In this document: one piece after another, positions 61,201 to 64,000 of the stretch
How positions within the stretch are numbered: the first letter of the stretch is position 1
Layout of the letters: each line of letters begins with the position of its first letter
Source: Paenibacillus sp. USDA918EY
GTDB lineage: Bacteria > Bacillota > Bacilli > Paenibacillales > Paenibacillaceae
Length of the DNA: 64,000 nt
Direction: 5' to 3'
NCBI RefSeq assembly: GCF_009870825.1
Contig: NZ_WTWY01000001.1
Span: 434,001 to 498,000, forward strand
Notes under the pieces: model-generated
What the model saw: the letters and a program-made list of their open reading frames with translations, nothing else
The model's database searches: none
Told to the model about the DNA's origin: nothing
Translations under genes and position numbers: made by a program

Positions 61201-62389
61201 TGAAACGGATGTTCTTGGGGGTGCATACGATAACTTTACGATTTATGTAATGGCATCTAATGAAGGTTTAGCCCCTGGTAAAGCACCGTTATCCTATCAA
61301 GTCGTTTATCGAAGAAATAAAAATGGAACCGATGGTTTTCCGGCGGGTACTCCGTATTTTGAAATATCGAAACATACGGCCAGCTCAGATAAATCATTAG
61401 GTAAAGTAGGCGTACCGGATGGATTTAATGCGAATGAATGGCATGATTTGCAGATTCAAACCTTTGACGGGAAGATTGGTTTCGTATTGGATGGACAAAA
61501 ATTGATATCTGTTGATGACGGTCAGTATAAATCAGGCGGGGTAGGCTTTGGAGGAATTAACGCCAACGTTTACCTGGATGATATTGAGATCATATCCAAT
61601 CCGAAATACGTAGATTATGGGGATGATCTCGGACTGGGAAATGCGGTGTTAAATGGTAAATTTAATCCGGATTATTATACTTATTATGCTTCTATAACGG
61701 ACGCCGGGAAGCCTATTACATTCAAGAAACCGATTATCGTACTTGGTGGAGCAGAGATTAAACTGCAGATGAATGGCAAAGAAATTCAAATTGAAGGTGA
61801 TCTTGCATCGATTTCACCAGATCAATTGGTGAATGGAAAGAATATTTTAGTCTTGACCGAAATCACTTCAGCGGGAAGTAAAGATTATACCGTTTATATG
61901 GATAAAAATTATGAGATCATTTCCATAGAAGGTATAGAAGATAATCTATCAACTACTGTTGATCATGCTCCAAATTTACCCCAAAAGGTTACTGTTACTT
62001 TTAAGAATGGTGGTTCTCAGGCTGCTAAAGTGAACTGGGGTTCAGTAAATCCATCATTGTATAAGAACCCGGGTACATTTTCCGTAAAAGGTCAGCTTGC
62101 CGATCTAAAAGGCGCATTAAGCACATTTAGCGTCAATGTAACCGTAGACGGCATACGATCCATAGATAAGCTGGGCAGTGTGACTACTTTATCTGGTGCC
62201 GTACCAAAATTGGCAACAACAGTTAAAGCGCTGTATCTAAATGATACCAGAGAGCTGCCACTGACTTTTGCGGAATTGGACCCCTCCTTATATGAACGAA
62301 AAGGAACCATAATAGTGGTTGGTACTGCCGAAGGATATAATGGAGATATTTTGCAAGTCGTAGAGGTAAGGGCTAAAAAAGGTTCCTAG
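58271..62389 (+). CDS. Large secreted right-handed parallel beta-helix protein with C-terminal Ig-like domains
   Basis: A 1372-residue exported protein. The signal peptide (about 1-32) is followed by FVSPNGNDKNDGSYDKPFATLQAARDAV, the opening of the parallel beta-helix class that includes pectate lyase-like and several glycosidase families. The helix spans about 45-660, with repeated ISKAHIKNSGMFGINL and HVEVYNSPRRGIFL rungs. Then come two laminin-G-like sandwiches (about 695-880 and 910-1110), a cadherin-like segment with YYTYYAS, and two Big_4-type Ig-like domains (about 1215-1372) with VTFKNGG and NPSLYKNPGTF. No SLH anchor or sorting signal. A secreted polysaccharide lyase or glycosidase is likely; the linkage is unknown. 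Confidence 0.82.
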   Translation: MIMAKKKFFSYMLVMCMVCTSLFGSTQNVRAEEGGAEISQNQNRIQAEIFVSPNGNDKNDGSYDKPFATLQAARDAVRKINQNMTGDIYVFIAQGKYYLDETITFDERDSGTNGYHIIYRNLDGLASAEIIGGKVVDTPWKIVKRTGADADLPAVAEGKVYKTHVGTDVIFDTLYVNDKRATLARTHNLDKYKRFPSALTPYMKSAAGGIGDLIYRDGDLDQESINGMVNAQKRGDLDASVYMWDGGYWDWMTDTIPISAIDTASRKLAYKTVPGKPEMYRPKYKTGTNARYFVQGNLGFLDVPGEYYFNKTTGDLYYYPEGKIKDNEIIIPTVKEVIRVEGSDREHMVSNIEFSGLQFKDTNTTDWYAYGWNWGDAGAGLGFYPPEAKGSTQPSYAEQSERIEFQYGVITLTNTKNITISKAHIKNSGMFGINLYLANQNTVIKDSLIEYTGHGGITIDGGYPGVAGDKNGDGYSRNNTIANTIVHDIGELIGQASGITIQQSSYNTVSHVEVYNSPRRGIFLTAGYSRNPNVAFPNGDKDFNMMTDMYTHHNKFEYVYLHDAQQDGGDDGAFFACYLYKGSQNYKPNYLNQAIIDNTGPNPTMADLGPNDINLDMGASGMELSNVKATNPMNFNIEVNTITQYGDVIKFDNTNVNYGTHTNHIKEFDDSKMEYDKIGVSSDYPKEYLTGRDLLAEPEDIYFKENFENGLDDTVWSTQNGQAQISTEFMSEGPINGKQSLELLDKTQVFKNFPEMLNKVVTIKMFDRQNNNLASYDSGHQNSAKVTSIARVDDGKNMVGMGLDYDTADRYIIQIGDQKEATDIVRTFGWHELKFDYTSGTDVKLYIDNQFVKTLPASGFDYISLGSDHGRGQAFYDELYVFGGDPATMPIPPSNIPAPPVYDGSEDNKQQLKLDFEDGEVPAFDKIGGMPTVTSVVYDAGNQVLKDEIRDGSDFYEMNAPWNNYLVNMKWKLEGWGETDVLGGAYDNFTIYVMASNEGLAPGKAPLSYQVVYRRNKNGTDGFPAGTPYFEISKHTASSDKSLGKVGVPDGFNANEWHDLQIQTFDGKIGFVLDGQKLISVDDGQYKSGGVGFGGINANVYLDDIEIISNPKYVDYGDDLGLGNAVLNGKFNPDYYTYYASITDAGKPITFKKPIIVLGGAEIKLQMNGKEIQIEGDLASISPDQLVNGKNILVLTEITSAGSKDYTVYMDKNYEIISIEGIEDNLSTTVDHAPNLPQKVTVTFKNGGSQAAKVNWGSVNPSLYKNPGTFSVKGQLADLKGALSTFSVNVTVDGIRSIDKLGSVTTLSGAVPKLATTVKALYLNDTRELPLTFAELDPSLYERKGTIIVVGTAEGYNGDILQVVEVRAKKGS

Positions 62390-62460
62390 CTCCTATATTA
62401 ACGGCAGGTTGAGGTTAAGGCTTAGGTATCTGTGGTGATGATCGGAACACAAGAGAATGA

Positions 62461-62503
62461 GAATCCATTTTGATCAATCATTTTTTCAAAATGGATTCTT
62501 TTT
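62461..62503 (+). terminator. Terminator after the beta-helix protein
   Basis: GAATCCATTTTGA and its exact complement (62486-62498) with a 12-base loop, followed by TTTTT, about 70 bp after the stop. Confidence 0.9.
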
Positions 62504-62588
62504 ATTTGTAAAATCAAACCGTTTACAGCCTCCTTTCGTTTCCTTTAATAGTACCGATAAAAATCATGTATGAAATGGAGGAAGAATC

Positions 62589-63390
62589 ATGAAGAAAACC
62601 GTGTTCCTGTCAGCCCTACTGCTCTTTGTCTTTACGGCTGCCGGATGGTCAGCCTATGCAAAAATGGACAATAAGCCGGCGACCCAAGCGACACCAAATT
62701 CCAGCCAAAGTGATCATGTCATCCGGGTGTACGGGCCGGGCGGACCACTTGGACCGATCAAGGAAGCTGCTGAACATTTTTCAGTTAAAACGGGAATCAA
62801 GGTGGAAGTAACAGCCGGACCAGAGGGCAATTGGATCGACCAGGCAAAGCAAAATGCAGATATTATCTTCGGTGGCTCCGAGTACATGCTGCAGGACTTC
62901 ATCTTTAACCACCCGGGAATGATCGACACGAAATCACGAATGGAGCTTTACCCGCGTGCTGCAGGAATATTGGTGAGGAAAGGAAATCCTAAGAAGATTG
63001 AAAGCCTGGAGGATTTAACGAAAAAGGGAGTAAAAATAATCGATGTGAATGGGGCTGGCCAGCTTGGCCTGTGGGAAGACCTGGCAGGCAGAAAAGGGCT
63101 GATCGAAGGCCTCCCAAAATATTAACCTCTCTGTAAAGTCGAGTGCTGAAGCCATTGAACGATGGAAATCGAATTCCAGCCTGGACGCCTGGATTACCTA
63201 TGAATCGTGGCATTACCGGCTCCAGCATGTGACCGACCTGGTCAAACTGCCCGAAGAAGAAAAGCTCTATCGTGGAACGCCGATCGCCCTGACGAATATC
63301 ACCGATCAGAAAAAAGAGGCACGGCAATTTATTGATTATTTAAGAACGGAAGAATCTCATCAAATCTTTCAAAAATGGGGCTGGAAGTAA
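62589..63390 (+). pseudogene. Frameshifted substrate-binding protein
   Basis: The first frame (ATG with GGAGGAA upstream) encodes a signal peptide (MKKTVFLSALLLFVFTAAGW) and a periplasmic-binding fold: HVIRVYGPGGPLGPIKEAAE, then VEVTAGPEGNW and ADIIFGGSEYML, ending at a TAA (63123). The next frame continues from about 63115 with NINLSVKSSAEAIERWKS, then LDAWITYESWHYRLQHVTDL and ARQFIDYLRTEESHQIFQKW to a TAA at 63388. Joined, they form a normal binding protein of about 266 residues related to the ModA/extracellular group II folds. The break is at CCCAAAAT, a one-base change or a sequencing error. A second ECF sigma gene follows. Confidence 0.75.
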
Positions 63391-63422
63391 GCAGCGAAAC
63401 AGAATTTGAATAAGCCTGCCTA

Positions 63423-63460
63423 GGGAACGATCAGTCGCGGTCGTTCCTATTCTTTCTTTT
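63423..63460 (+). terminator. Terminator after the broken binding-protein gene
   Basis: GGAACGA and TCGTTCC form the stem, followed by TATTCTTTCTTTT. Confidence 0.7.
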
Positions 63461-63509
63461 AAAATAGTAAAATGGCAATATATTTTTATCCAATAGCAGG
63501 GAGTGCCAT

Positions 63510-64000
63510 ATGAAAGAAAAACACGATGCGGAATTAATGAGATTGGTAAACGAAAAACACCGTCACGCATTAGAGGAGCTTTATGATCGATATATAAAGC
63601 TTGTTTACAGCTTTGTTATGAAGTTTTGCAATGGGAATGAGGATAAGACGAAAGAGATTATTCAGTTGGTCTTTTTGAGGTTATGGACAACAAACAGCCA
63701 ATACGATCCCGCTCAAGGCAGCTTTGTCAATTGGCTCCTCACGATTACCCGCAATATTTGTATTGACTATATCCGCAAAGAGAAGAAGCATACTGAGCAC
63801 CATCAAGAGGAACATGAAGAGATCGCCGACCCTGCCAATGAAATCGAGCAACGAGTAAATATGAATAATATTGCGATGGCGAAAAACAAATTGCCGACGG
63901 CGCAAAGAAAATTAATCGATATGCTTTATTGGAAAGGGTACTCTCTTTCAGAGATTGCCAAGCTGGAACAAGAGCCGCTCGGCACGATTAAAAACAGGCT
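63510..64000 (+). CDS. ECF RNA polymerase sigma factor (3' end outside window)
   Basis: The frame starts at an ATG 6 bases after AGGGAG and is open to the window end (163 codons). Region 2 is complete: ALEELYDRYIKLVYSFVMKF, then EIIQLVFLRLWT, and GSFVNWLLTITRNICIDYIRK. Region 4 begins LPTAQRKLIDMLYWKGYSLSEIAKLEQEPLGTIKNR, cut in the middle of the recognition helix. The EHHQEEHEEIADPANE linker is acidic. The region 2 and 4 wording fits the SigK/EcfG-like group that pairs with zinc-binding anti-sigma factors; an anti-sigma gene would be expected just beyond the window. Confidence 0.9.
   Translation, partial: MKEKHDAELMRLVNEKHRHALEELYDRYIKLVYSFVMKFCNGNEDKTKEIIQLVFLRLWTTNSQYDPAQGSFVNWLLTITRNICIDYIRKEKKHTEHHQEEHEEIADPANEIEQRVNMNNIAMAKNKLPTAQRKLIDMLYWKGYSLSEIAKLEQEPLGTIKNR

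Noticed and set aside
62514..62527. cre-like TCAAACCGTTTACA before the broken binding protein
   Set aside because: Two mismatches at conserved positions; not distinguishable from chance in AT-rich DNA.

Overview
The window looks like a chromosomal segment of a Paenibacillus-type member of the Bacillota. Supporting signs are strong AGGAGG-type ribosome binding sites, YesM/YesN-type and AraC-type sugar sensors beside ABC importers that lack their own ATPase, a spore-coat transglutaminase (Tgl), CcpA-like cre boxes, a SigV/RsiV pair and a modular secreted enzyme carrying FN3 and NPCBM domains. No rRNA, tRNA, CRISPR array or intact insertion sequence was seen.

Region 1 (1-17 kb) is mostly GC-rich core: the end of a CobW-type metallochaperone, an AT-rich two-gene insert (a cytosolic unknown and a secreted unknown, 851-2134), a zinc alcohol dehydrogenase, a methyltransferase, a BcrA-type ABC transporter with its own two-component system (4975-9508), an SgrR-like regulator, an SDR facing a TetR repressor, a methyl-accepting protein without a sensor domain, tgl, and a radical SAM/SPASM enzyme.

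Region 2 (17-23 kb) is a cell-envelope stress island. It holds an OatA-like O-acetyltransferase, an ArsR-like regulator with a VOC protein, a secreted FG-GAP-like protein, and the ECF sigma factor/anti-sigma pair sigV-rsiV. Three matching ECF promoters (AACTTTT, 18 bp, CGTC) sit before oatA, the secreted protein and sigV, so these genes probably form one regulon.

Region 3 (23-27 kb) has a TIM-barrel sugar isomerase-like gene following a decayed HAD relic, then a yoaS-yozG-yoaT-like membrane/regulator cluster with an added DUF3955 protein.

Region 4 (27-47 kb) is a glycan-use locus. A YesM/YesN two-component system is divergent from an importer (binding protein and two permeases). Then come a 1108-residue secreted modular enzyme, a second LplA/B/C-type importer, a GH36-like alpha-galactosidase, a cytosolic homologue of the secreted enzyme core, and two paralogous LacI regulators. 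The likely logic is extracellular trimming of a galactose-type glycan, import, then cytosolic hydrolysis.

Region 5 (47-62 kb) is a second glycan locus. A minus-strand importer operon continues into a 740-residue glycosidase-like protein and a Gfo/Idh/MocA oxidoreductase; a membrane-anchored AraC regulator is divergent from it, followed by a 1372-residue secreted parallel beta-helix protein. A 168-bp repeat predicted to fold as a three-way junction lies between the two permease genes. The window ends with a frameshifted binding protein and an incomplete second ECF sigma factor. Several genes are broken or start oddly: an ASCH protein with a canonical A_AAA_AAC slip site, a LacI gene with no normal start codon, the HAD relic and the binding protein.
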